Source: Symsagittifera roscoffensis
Lineage: Eukaryota > Xenacoelomorpha > Acoela > Convolutidae
DNA: 64,000 nt
Assembly (NCBI RefSeq): GCF_963678635.1
Contig: NC_087063.1
Coordinates: 37,524,759-37,588,758 of the forward strand
Direction of reading: 5' to 3'
The position numbers and the translations under genes are program-made. Below the pieces are notes generated by a model. That model was given only the letters and a program-made list of their open reading frames with translations, did no database searches and had not been told where the DNA came from. Positions within the stretch are counted from its first letter, which is position 1. Each line of letters begins with the position of its first letter. Of this stretch, positions 46,633-57,240 are shown in pieces.

Positions 46633-49009
46633 GTCAGTATTACTCTTCTCTGTCTGGTGCAAAGCAATAATTGCGTTCAAGCGTCAATGAACGAAATTTA
46701 GACACTTAAATAGGTCATGTTCATTTTTTTCTTCTTTTTTCTGCAAAAAGTCTAAATAGTTGTTCACGCTGAAATTTGATTTTTTGCGGTCTGATTTTTG
46801 ATTTCTGTTTGAGAGTAATGAGCGAAGTGAGTATTCTTATATAGGTCTTGCTGATTTTTTTTGTTTTTTTTTTCAGGAAAAAGACTTAAAATTTGTCCAC
46901 TCAATTTTGATTTTTCACGGCTTGACATGTGATTTCCTTTTAAGTTTAGTGCATTACTATTTTTAAAAGGAAGGTAAACTCCACTATCGAACAGCACAAT
47001 TGTAAAAGTCACGAAACACGTGATCTACTTCTAATTTCGAAAATGGAAATGAATTATCAGATTTCCCAGCGAAATAAAAGTTTACCTATTGATCCAGTTT
47101 CCTCAAATTGGGTTAATTTTAACATAAAAAAGTCCATCATAAATTGTTCTACAAAGTAACTGAGCTTTAAGACCATCTATTTTTTTCTTTGAAATTCAAA
47201 ATTTGAAGATTTTTGAAAAAAAAAAAACAAGTCAGTTTTTTCAGTTTCCTTGGGTTTATTACTCTTTTCCAACTGTCAGTTGGCTATGCTTAATTACAAT
47301 TCAGTTCCATTTGCTAAAACGAGGGAATAAAAGGGCAAATGACTTCAATCTCGAAAATGGATTTCAGTGGAAAATTTAAAATTTTTCGCGATTTGATTTT
47401 TGATTTCTGTTTAATTACAATTCAGTTCCATTTGTCAAAATAAGAGAAAAAAAGGGCGAATAACTTCAATCTCGAAAATGGATTTCAGCGGAAAATTTTT
47501 GCAATATAATTTGACGGCTTTGTTCCAATTTTCAAAACGTTTTTTTTTTGGTATATATCCTCTCTCATTTCACAAATATCTGTGTTATTGGAGTGATTCT
47601 TTTTTGCATTAGGCAGCCAAAATTTGCCGAATTCTGATTGTTTGTTTTAATAATTTCTGATCACGCTTGTTTTGGCGGCTTTCATGGTGTTTTGTGCTGA
47701 GCAAGCTTCTAAAGAGCTGATTTCAATCTTAAACAACCGGATGAAATGAACTAAAACAAAAATTTCAAATAGTTTCTATGAAATTCGGAAATTTTGGATT
47801 AAAAGGGGGAGGAAAACGTTGTTTGAAATTTAACAAGCATTTTCATGATGCAAATATTATTGGGAATCTTTAAAGTGAAGTTACACCTTAAAACGGGTCA
47901 ACTCAAATGGTTCAAAGTTGGGGCGTAAAACATGGTAAAATGATGTAAGAACAACTTCAATTGAACCTTTTTCACTCACTAAATTTGTACCAATTGATTT
48001 GAACCCTTTTAGGGTGTTATTTTGGTCGTGAAACAAATGCAGAGAAACTTCATTAAACCGTGAAAACAAGCATGAACAAAAAATCCAACTTAATAAAAAT
48101 TATCAACCGAATTCGGCAAGCTTTTGCAGGCTACTGCAAAAAGAATCCTTTCAAAAGCACAAATATCTGAAATGAAAGAAGATTTATACTAAAAGCGTTC
48201 TGAAAACACCCTGTATATAAACTACAAGTCGAAGCGGCATTTTTGATGTATATATTTTTTTCAGATATTTCAAGCTCGAGCTGTTGCATGCTATATTTAC
48301 TTTGTTTTTAAAATCATGTTGACTGTCAAGAACTGCTATCTGGAATTTCTGAAAGTGGATGTGTTGACTTCATAAGATAAATCGGGCGGTTATCCAGAAT
48401 TTGGAGCTCCTTGGTTTGAATCTTGTAATTAGCAAGGGTATTGCAAGTGGGTGCTAGACTTTCCCGTAAATAAACCTGCTCCAGGAGTCTTTTCCGTTGC
48501 ATCGCACCGGCTCAAATTTTGATGGATTTTGTATGTTCCTGGCATCCTAGAGCTTTACCACCAATGCAATTGTTAGGCAATATTTACCACTGTAGAGGCT
48601 TTTTGAACTTTGAAATGGATTTTGGGGTTGCTTTCCAAAAAATCCCCCAAATCATAAATCTTATTCGTTAAGTTGTCAAACATTAATTTCTCCGTGAAGG
48701 ATTTTTTTCGTGTAAATTTGAGTGTTTCCGTATAGTCCTGCTCATAAGCTGTCTGCAGATGTCATATTTATTAAAATTGGATTGAAATTTGATTTAAAAA
48801 AAATTAACCCTAATTTAAGGCTGGCAAAAATAAGATTGGGACCATAACCTTTCGAAATAATGCTCGGATGGAAAAAATAAGCACATCGGTGGGCCTATAA
48901 CAGATCTTTCCAACGTTATATCACAATCAAAAAAGCGTAAAAATCCTATCATGTTCCGAAAAGTCAGGTTAAGTTTTGAGCTTTTTTGGGCAGTTTTGGT
49001 TTTTGCCCC
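46633..49009 (+). other. Downstream intronic stretch, no exon recognised
   Basis: It contains a diverged copy of the 43.5-kb repeat motif (about 46690-46900). A tandem pair of about 121 bp lies at 47292-47510 (AATTACAATTCAGTTCCATT and CTTCAATCTCGAAAATGGAT each twice). A tRNA-like B box GGTTTGAATCTTG lies at 48413-48425. An acceptor-like TTTTTTTCAG at 48255-48264 leads to no PIX-like peptide. Confidence 0.5.
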
Positions 49010-50500
49010 CGGCTCATGAGTCTTTTCCGTTAATTTTTCTAATTGTGTGCTATTAGCGAAACTTACTAGCTTACTCAAGTTACCATGACTACTAAGCTGT
49101 GCTATATATTTTTTCAACAATTTATGATAAATAATCTAAAAACTAATTATTTCCTTACTACACAATTTTTTCGTTAAATTTGAGATTTATCAATTGCAAT
49201 CAGTTTTTAGATACTAGTTTTTAACGGATTTTAAGTGGTAGGGCAGTGATCTGGAGTCCGCATGTTTAATTTAAAGCGTTTTCAGTAGTAGTTGAAACAC
49301 CTCATGTGGGCTTTTGATCCGACAAACTTGCTCTTCGAAGAATTATTTTTTGTTATATAAAAATATATTTTTTGTTATATATTTTTTGTTATACTAGACA
49401 ATTGATAAAAATAGATGGCATGCAATTGGTCTTTATGGGTGGAAGATCTACTACCGATGCTGTTTTCCTTATTAGACATTTGAAGTAACTGTTTGTGGAA
49501 AAGAAAAACCCCTGCATCACATATTTGTTGATTTCGAAAAAGTCGTGTTTCTAGGGAACTGATCGCATGGGCTCTGAGGCTACTGATAGTTCCCGAAAAG
49601 CTGGTACGACTAAGAATGCGCATGAACAGCGAGTCGAAAACCAGAGCTCGCCGGCCCCAAGGATGCACTGATTATTTCGAAATTAAAGTAGGCATGCATC
49701 AAGGATCGGCACTTAGCCCATTGTTATTTTTAATAGTAACGAAAGAGGCTACGAGAAACTGTCGTTCTATGGCACCATGGGATATTATATATTCAGATGA
49801 CTTTGTGTTATCCGCTGAAACGGTGAAATAGTTGGAATAGTTGGAGTTAAATAGTTGGAACAAGGCTTTGCAAAAACGCGGTTTAAAAATCAACGTGGAT
49901 AAGACAAAGCATTTGATTTCAGGCCAAAAGTCTATTCCTCAAAAAAATATATACGTGTGGTTGTTGTTTGAAGGGAATCAGTCCTAATTCAATACGCTGC
50001 AGTTCCTGTAATCAATGGGTGCATAAAAAATGTAGCCTGAAGAAAATACCTAAACATTACTAATCGTTTGTCCAAGATGCAATTAATCCTTCCAATGATC
50101 ACTCAAATCATAATGCTAATCCACGGATTAATCAATTTGTTCTACGGAGAGTCTTAGCTGAAACACCTCATTTAGACTTCTGATTCGGCAAACTTTCTCT
50201 TACAAGAATTGTTTTTTGTTATAAACATTTTTGGTCAACTAAGGTCCGATAGAGGTGGTGAATTGTAATTTTGGCCTTTTTTTTAATCTTCAATAGGGTC
50301 CAGTATCTCCAAATTTCAGACCATAATATTTAGTTTTTTGGAAATGTTTTTTGTAGTCCAAATAAAAACCAGGCATCTTGAAAAAGCTTACCTCTGGTTA
50401 AAAATAGTTATCTAAGCTCCTTTAGAGGAATTTATTGCCATTTTTGTCCCTCTCTGTTTGATATGATTAAGTTTTGTCCCTCTCTGTTTGATATGTTTAA
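49010..50500 (+). repeat. Dispersed repeat copy interrupted by an RT fragment
   Basis: CGGCTCATGAGTCTTTTCC (49010), CTGAAACACCTCAT-like words (about 49291 and 50158) and GGTCAACTAAGGTCCGAT (50233) recur in the same order at 51822, 52098 and 52200. A non-LTR fragment at 49395-50150 splits this copy, with the flank CACCTCAT...GACAAACTTG present on both sides in diverged form. Confidence 0.6.
49395..50150 (+). pseudogene. Non-LTR RT fragment with C-terminal zinc motif
   Basis: GGRSTTDAVFLIRHLK (about 49435-49485) and, after a frameshift, VDFEKV and VPEKLV correspond to RT motifs preceding and including motif A (DLEKAFD). VGMHQGSALSPLLF (about 49688-49730) is motif B and IIYSDDFVLSAE (about 49782-49818) is motif C, with YADD changed to YSDD. 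Then come GLKINVDKTKHLISG and a terminal Cys-rich tail CGCCLKGISPNSIRCSSCNQ followed by WVHKKC. The order matches RTE-like/jockey-like RTs that end in a CGVCxKGVxxNSIxC zinc motif. The endonuclease and upstream part are absent. Stops at 49489 and 49829 kill the frame. Confidence 0.75.
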
Positions 50501-51800
50501 GTTTTGTCAGTAAAGTCAGTAATAACATTTTTTTTGAGAAAAAGTGTTTCTTCTAGGCTGAATTCTATTAAAAAAATCAAGACCTCAAGAAAAACATGCA
50601 GCTGCAAGAGATAGTCTAGTGTAATTTTCGACCGAATTGTGTAATAAAAAGTGTTTTCTAGAAAATATTTTTCTGCTTTTCCATAGTTCTCTGAGATCTT
50701 ATAGAGATTGTGTGTTCTTATTTCTGAACCAGTCTGATCATTATCATATATATATGATAATTTTTTTATAACAGACAATATCAACAACCTTTTATGAGCA
50801 AAGTTTTTTTTTTGTTTGGCTGAAACTTGTAAGATTTTGCTAGGCTGAATTATTTAAATGATCTTAAAATGATTTCTAGAGATGATTAAAAAATGATATC
50901 TAGAAAAAAGTGTTTCTGTGTTGATATGGTTATCTGAGATCCTTAGTGTTTTTTAATTATCCATTCTTTTTTTGATCAATTTAATATCATTTTAATGTGA
51001 TTAGTTGCAGAAAATAAAAGCATTTTTAGAATCGAAAAGCTTTTTTTGATGGGCTGAAATATGTAAGAGTAAAACGAGATTTCTTAAAAAAGTTTTACTG
51101 TATAAATATTGTTTTCTATTCTCCTATAGAAGTAGTATATTGTCATTATCAAACTTTTCTGACCAGTATCGTGGAGTTTTTTTGAGTTGAGAAAGGTTGT
51201 TTACTAGGCTGAATTATATAAGAAAAAGTGATTTCTAGAAAATATCTCTGCTTTATTATAGTCTTCCGAGATCCTATAGAGATTGTGTGCTCTAGTTTTT
51301 CACCCTTTCTGATCAATATGGTCCATTTTTTATAACAGACAATATCAACAACATCTTATGAGAAAAGTTTTTTGATTGGCTGAAATTTGTACAAAAAAAA
51401 GTGATACCAATATTTTAAAAACAATTTTTTTTGCCAGGTTGAATTATTTATGATTTTTTAAAAATGATTTCTGAAGGTGATTTCTATTTAAAAATTGATA
51501 TCTAGAAAAAAAATCTTTCTGCGTTGATATGGGTATCTGAGCTCCTATAGAGGATGTGTTTTGTAATTATTGACAGTTTTTGATCAAAATGATATGATTT
51601 CACCTGATTGCAGATAATAGTTTTTTTTTGCTTTGTCGAATTGTTTTTATGCTGTATTGAATTTTGTCAGAAAAAAATTATATCGATGTAGCGTAATGTC
51701 AATATCGATCCTTTGTGATCAGTTTAGTGGAGCTGTCCTTAAATGCAGGCAATATTAACAACTTTTTAGAAGAAGGTTTTTTTTGCCAGGCTGAAATTTT
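50300..51800 (+). repeat. Diverged tandem repeat of about 150-270 bp
   Basis: The words TCCTATAGAGATTGTG, TTTCTGATCAATATG, GCAGACAATATCAACAAC, TTATGAGAAAAG, TTTGCCAGGCTGAATT and GATTTCTAGAAAA recur in this order. The TCCTATAGAG-type anchor appears near 50698, 50938, 51121, 51272, 51541 and 51700. Further units occur at 52330-52650, 56850-57130 and 63480-63960. No coding capacity. A second, older satellite-like family, distinct from the 85-bp one. Confidence 0.7.
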
Positions 51801-51819
51801 AAAAATAATTTTAGTTTTC

Positions 51820-52700
51820 CTGCGGCTCATGAGTCTTTTCCCATTTTTTTATGCTGACCTCAGAACAAATTTTATCCGCCTGTTCAACTTACCATGTCTA
51901 GCAAGCTGTGCTTGATAGCTCTCCAGTGATAAGTCGTTCATAAAGTTTTGAAGAAACATCCAAAAAAAAATTCGTGAAGTTTGAGTTTTCTTCTTTTCAA
52001 TCAGGTTTTCAGATAAGATTACAGCGTTCAACTGATTTTAAATAGTAGGACAGTCATTCGGAGACGTCGTAGGTGAAAATTGAAGTGTTTCAGTAGTAGC
52101 TGAAACACCTCATGTAGGCTTTTTTGTGACAAACTTGATTCGACAAAAGTTTCGCATGATTCAATAAACAAGCATTATTTCTTTTTGTATAAAAATTCAG
52201 GTCAACTAAGGTCCGATGGAGGTGGTGAGTTGCAATTATCGAGCTTCTTTTACTATGGTCCATTTTATTTTCAGAATCTTATCCTAACTTTAGTGCAAGG
52301 CTGAAAAAAAACAGGGTTCCCAGAAAAATCCTACCGCTGGTTAAAAATGGTTATCTAAGCTCAATAAGAGGATTTATATTATCATTTTTGACCATTCTAT
52401 TTGGTATGGTTAAGTATATTTTTTGCTGAAATCAGTCAGAACCGTTTTTTTGAGGAAAGTGTTTTCGCTTGCTGAATTATACAAAATAAATCAAGATTTC
52501 AAGAAAAAACATGTTTTTTATGGTTCTCTGAGCTCCTATAGAGATCGTGTACTGTAATTTTCGACCTTTTCCGATCAATATGATATAACTTTCATTGATT
52601 GCAGACAATAATAACAACCCTATATGAGAAAAAGCCTAATTTGTGATAATTTTTTTAAAAAAAGTTTGTTCAAATTTACCTCCGTTGTTTTTTCAAATTG
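51820..52700 (+). repeat. Second copy of the dispersed repeat at 49010-50500
   Basis: It shares CGGCTCATGAGTCTTTTCC, AGCAAGCTGTGCT, GTAGTAGCTGAAACACCTCA-type words and GGTCAACTAAGGTCCGATGG with the copy about 2.8 kb to the left, but lacks the RT insertion. It runs into units of the ~200-bp tandem repeat. Confidence 0.65.
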
Positions 52701-53189
52701 AAAGCGCTCTGTGCTTTCATCCTTTAATTAAAAAATCGAAAGTCTAGCACTCTCAGCTTTAAGCAAGTGACTCTCCACGAAAGCACTGGTTGCTGAGAAA
52801 AGTGGTTTATTGAACTTTCAGGCAGATGCTGGCAACAATCAAAGCAAATGTCGATACCTGGTTTGGAAAAAGTTTAGTCTTAGGCATCTCCTTATACTTT
52901 CAGGAAGAAGGACGTTGATGCAGCTGACAGTTTTTAGCAAAAAATTTCTCTCCATTACCTCAGAGATGTTATAAAATAATATCCTTACCAATATATGGAT
53001 ACTGTCACTATTATTGCTGGATTTAATGACCGGTCATTTATATATTTGAACCCTCATTCGTATTTTCCATAAAGCAATCGCTACCTCAATTTTTAAGAAG
53101 CTGCTCCATTTGATTTCGAGCCTTTTTTTGTTATTTAACTCGCCTCGTAATGTCTTTTATGGTAGAATTATAATTGTCCGTTTTTACAC

Positions 53190-53900
53190 TAGTCAGCTTG
53201 CCAGCGTCTTTTAGTACGAACTTTTTTTCTGTTCTAACTCGCAAATAAAAGTGTTTGTTCTTTGGTGCCAAAGCGTTCAGTTTTTGATGGCACTTGCAAT
53301 AATCACGATCTGTAGCCTTGGAATTTTGATAGCTTTATTTCATGCGTGTTTGTGGTTAATTAAGAGTCTGTGGCATAGTGGTTAATGCCTGAGATTCCCG
53401 TTGGCCGCAGATGCAATTGGAGACCTAGCCGAGTTTTTGCTAATTCGAGTATGACTTCTACAGGGTGGCCACGGTAGCATGCGGTCAGTGACAAATCAGT
53501 GCGAAGCATGATCTGTTGGTGTCATATCAGTGTCAGCAAATGAATATCGGTGCTAGTTTTTTCATCGTGCTGCTTTACTGAATCGTTCAAAATCAAAAAT
53601 CGATGCAGGTTAACCCAGTACGTTTTTTCAGGTGAATGAGCAGCTCTATGAAGCTGGTCGGGTAAAAAAATTTGGGCTAAAAAATTGGATTAAAGAGTTG
53701 AGCCAATGGCAAACTTTGAGTCACAAAGCCAAGAAAGACTGGCTTTTATTTTCGAGTGCGAGTATCAGTGCCGTTAGTGACTGCAATTTTTCAGACGCGG
53801 TGGCCAACCTTTTCTACCTCTTCTTATTGCACTTTATGGAGCTGGTTTTTATCTTGTTTTTGCCTTTTTGTCTTGAAGTGCAGCTTCGCCTCTGTTTTAA
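53190..53900 (+). repeat. Dispersed intronic repeat copy with tRNA-like segment
   Basis: It has CAGCGTCTTTTAGTACGAAC, AACTCGCAAATAAAA, TTGATGGCACTTGCAATAAT, CACGATCTGTAGCCTTGG and finally GCAGCTTCGCCTCTGTTTTA. TGGCATAGTGGTTAATGCC (53371-53389) is a near-consensus Pol III A box, with a weaker B-like CAATTGGAGACCT at 53414-53426. The ORF 53632-53958 lies within this copy and shows no protein family. Confidence 0.6.
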
Positions 53901-54059
53901 TTTAGGAAGTTCTATGTTTAATAAAGATGGCTATCATTTCTCATATAACGGCAATTGATTTTTCTCAAAGAATTTTTTCATTTTTCTGCGCCATTAGTGT
54001 GTCACAAATCTCCCTAAATGTCTCATTGGGATCAGCCCAAACCCATTGATTCATTCAAG

Positions 54060-56712
54060 CTAATCATCTAAAAGGTGGCGGCTTCTGGTGTTACGCTAAT
54101 GCACGTGGAGTGTAGTGGTTTGGCAACTAAGAAAGAACACTCGAAAAGCTTCGCCTACTAAAAATGCAAAGGCACAGATAACAAATGAAGTCGGAACCCA
54201 ATTGCCCTGTTTCCAAGTAGAGTTTGAAACCCCAGTGCCCCAGATTTTCTTGATAAATGTGAGCGACTCTAAAGCAACCACTTTGACGAAATTGAACAAC
54301 TAAATAATCACGGCAAACCGGTTTTCTTCAGAATCAGCAAGAACAAGACAGGATTCAAGTTCGGTCAAACTATGAATACAGCCTCAGAACGCTCACTGTA
54401 AGAGATGCTCGCATTAAATGAAAGTTATCGTGGTTTTGTCTTTATCTCATTTTAGCTAGAGCTTAACACGGCAGTGATGGATCAGTGGCAAAAATCATTG
54501 CGATAAGGCTTAATCAATAGAGTAAATTCAACTCATTGGCCCTTCAAGAAAGGCTACCTAATCCCAAACAGGTTGTGAAACCGGATGAATTGAACAGTTT
54601 GACAAGCTGATGACCACAGGAAGGTTTCTAACGCCCTTCAAAGAATAAGTGATGATTCTAAAGGTGAAATTTTAACAACTGACCATAAATAAGATGGTAA
54701 ATCTGTTCTCCAATTACTTGAGCAGAAACATCCAGCCCCAAGACCTGTTTTCCAGCCAATAATTGCACTTATGATAAAAGTACTCGGCCGTATCAGCAAT
54801 CAATTTTCGAAGAATTAAATGCTCAAGACGTTCTGCCACCAAATTCATGGAAGTCAGGGCCTATCTGGTCTCGATGTGAATGATTGGTGGCAATTTGCAA
54901 CAACTTTCCGAAAACTATCGAAAGATTATGAAAAAACATTGAGCAAACTCTATATCAGGATTTCTGCAGAACTAACATTCTGGAACCTCTCGATGAATTC
55001 CTGGTGTGCGGCTAGTTTCTATGGGAGAAGTCGTTTGAAGAATCATTGGAAGAATCGCTGAAATACAGTTGTCTTGGAAAAAAGGCGGAATCGAGTATGC
55101 CCTTGATTCAAAAGAGACTTATCGAGGAGAGAAACTCAAGGTATATTGCTTATTGACACGGAAAAATAGAAACCTCGCTTATTATGCCCTGGGAAGTTCT
55201 TGCTCGATTCCATCGAAATTGTGCAGTTTAAAAGACAATTTTGTCACAAGGTGCAACATAAAATGATTCATTGGCTATGGCCATGCACGGTATCGCTATA
55301 AACCCAATAATGAAAATCAACTCGAGCGATAGTCCTACTCAAAGGTGGTACACCGATGATGACATTGCTAAAGGCAGTTTAGATCAATTGAAAAATCTTC
55401 TTGATGATTCAAAAGAACTTTGACAAGCCTTCGGCTACCTTGTAACGAAGTGCTTTTTGATAGTAAAATCTGAATTGTTAAAGCAAAAAATTGTTCAAAA
55501 ATCAATTAGTAGAAATTGTTGATGGGCATCGAGTCCTAGGTTCTGTTATAGGCGATGAGCAGTCTTGTAAGCAATTTGTGCTGGACAAAACCGAAAAGCA
55601 CGTTAACCTGCTTCAGAAGTTGGCACACGCAAAATTTCTCAAAGTGCTTAAAAAACCGTTTCCAATGCATAAAAATTATATTTCATTACTCGGTGAACAC
55701 CCACCTGTTTTCTTTTTGAGGACACTGAGAACATTTTAGCGAATGAACTCATACCAGCTCTCATTAAAAGCACATCATATAAAGGGAAATTTCGCAGATT
55801 GTTCTCTGCCTGTGAGAGATGGAGGTCTGAACTTGACCTTACCAGAAGAACAAATTAACGAATGTTCCACTTCCACAAAATGTCCAGTCCCATAGGTGAA
55901 AATGAAAAAGTCAGACACCAACTAGTAACAGAAACATATTGCAACCACTAATACGAAATAACGACAACCCAAGAACAATTCAAAATAAGTCGAAGTAATG
56001 AGTAATTTGTCAGAGACGTAAGGAGTAGTTTGTCAGACAGCGAAAATTTACAGTTGAGTTTAGCATCAGAGAAGTGTTCATCCAGCTGGCTCAACGCATT
56101 ACCGTTGAAGTGATATAATTTCTGTTCACAAAGGCAGAAATCAAAGACGGAAGTGCACTAAGATGTGGTTGGGAACCCAAAACTCCGCGGAAATGCACAC
56201 GCCGCAAAGGTAGATAATTATTTTTGCTGATTTGGTGAACACAGTCTGGTACGATGCCGAAATTAAGCCGCATCTTCAAACGCTAGAAGGTGACGCCTTA
56301 ATTAGAAGTCAACTGGCACTGATGATGAAGCAAGACAAGATATCCAAGCCAATGGATTTTGGGAATCTCGGCTCAGTAAAACCTACTTTGACGTGAAGGT
56401 TTTCAATCCACATGCCAGTATCTGCTCACGAAACGTCGAGGAAGCTTACAAATAGCTTGAAAAGGCAAAAAAGCTGAAGAAAGAACCGCATTATAATGTC
56501 AAACAGGCTAGCTTTAGTCTTTTGCATGTCAGGAGGGACAGGACTATCGTCCTCGCGTGTTGTTAAAAGACTAGCACACAGAATTAGCCAAAAAAACGAC
56601 AGCTACGCAGACGTGATCAAAATCCGCACCACGTTTAGCTTTGCCGTTTTACGTAGCTCCGTGCTCTGCATAAGTAGATCGCGCTTGCTCCGAAAACGCG
56701 CTCCCGCATGTT
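54060..56712 (+). pseudogene. Reverse transcriptase element, unclassified invertebrate family (longer copy)
   Basis: The order is GSQGLSGLDVNDWWQFATTF (about 54850-54905), the GPSGxDxxxWxR start of the RT. Then a GGIE / GILLID region (motif A neighbourhood, about 55080-55150), LAMAMHGIA (motif B region, 55270-55300) and WYTDDD (55346-55363, motif C). Then FGYLVTK, EIVDGHRVLGSVIGDEQSCK (about 55515-55575) and LPVRDGGLNLTLP. The C-terminal domain resembles the copy at 7390-8877, ending IRTTFSFAVLRSSVLCISRSR. Many stops and frame changes. Unlike the 7.4-kb copy, the catalytic DD is retained. I remember the family from cnidarian and mollusc genomes but not a name. Confidence 0.75.
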
Positions 56713-57240
56713 GATTCAACGCCAGGAACCAAAGTTTTAAATGCTCAATAAATTCTAATGAAAATAACTTGGTTCGATTTGTATTTTTTCTTTGATGCTT
56801 CTATGTTTTGCATTGGTTTTAAATAATTTTTTTAATGGAAAAGTTGTTTGCTACGCTGGAGTATGTAGGAAAATCAAGAGATTCCTGAATAAACATAGTT
56901 CTCTAAGTTCTCATAGAGGTTGTGGGCTGAAATTTTTCAGAAAAAAGTAGATTTCATGAAAAAAATTATGTCTCGATAGCATTTAGCCAATGGCGATCCT
57001 TGGTGAGTCAAGTTGTCGTTTATTGCAGACAATAAAACCAACGTTTTTGGAAAAACTTTTTGTTAGTCAAAAATTATTATAAAACCTGGATTTCTAGAAA
57101 AATATCTTTGGAATTTTTTTTTATTATGATTAATCTGATTACAAATTCGCGGCCGGCCACTGAAAATGATCTCATTCAATTTTTTTAAGACGTTTTTGCG
57201 ACAATCACTACATAAGCACCCATAGCGCCAATACATAGTA
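56713..57240. repeat. Spacer with units of the ~200-bp tandem repeat
   Basis: It contains TCATAGAGGTTGTG (about 56908) and GCAGACAATAAAACCAACG (57031), diverged units of the repeat described at 50300. No gene seen. Confidence 0.5.

Noticed and set aside
48255-48380. Acceptor-like TTTTTTTCAG followed by an open stretch
   Set aside because: The peptide does not resemble the rest of the PIX DH or PH domain in any frame.
53624-53664. Acceptor TTTTTTCAG with short open segment VNEQLYEAGR before GTAAAA
   Set aside because: No match to PIX; it lies in a dispersed repeat.
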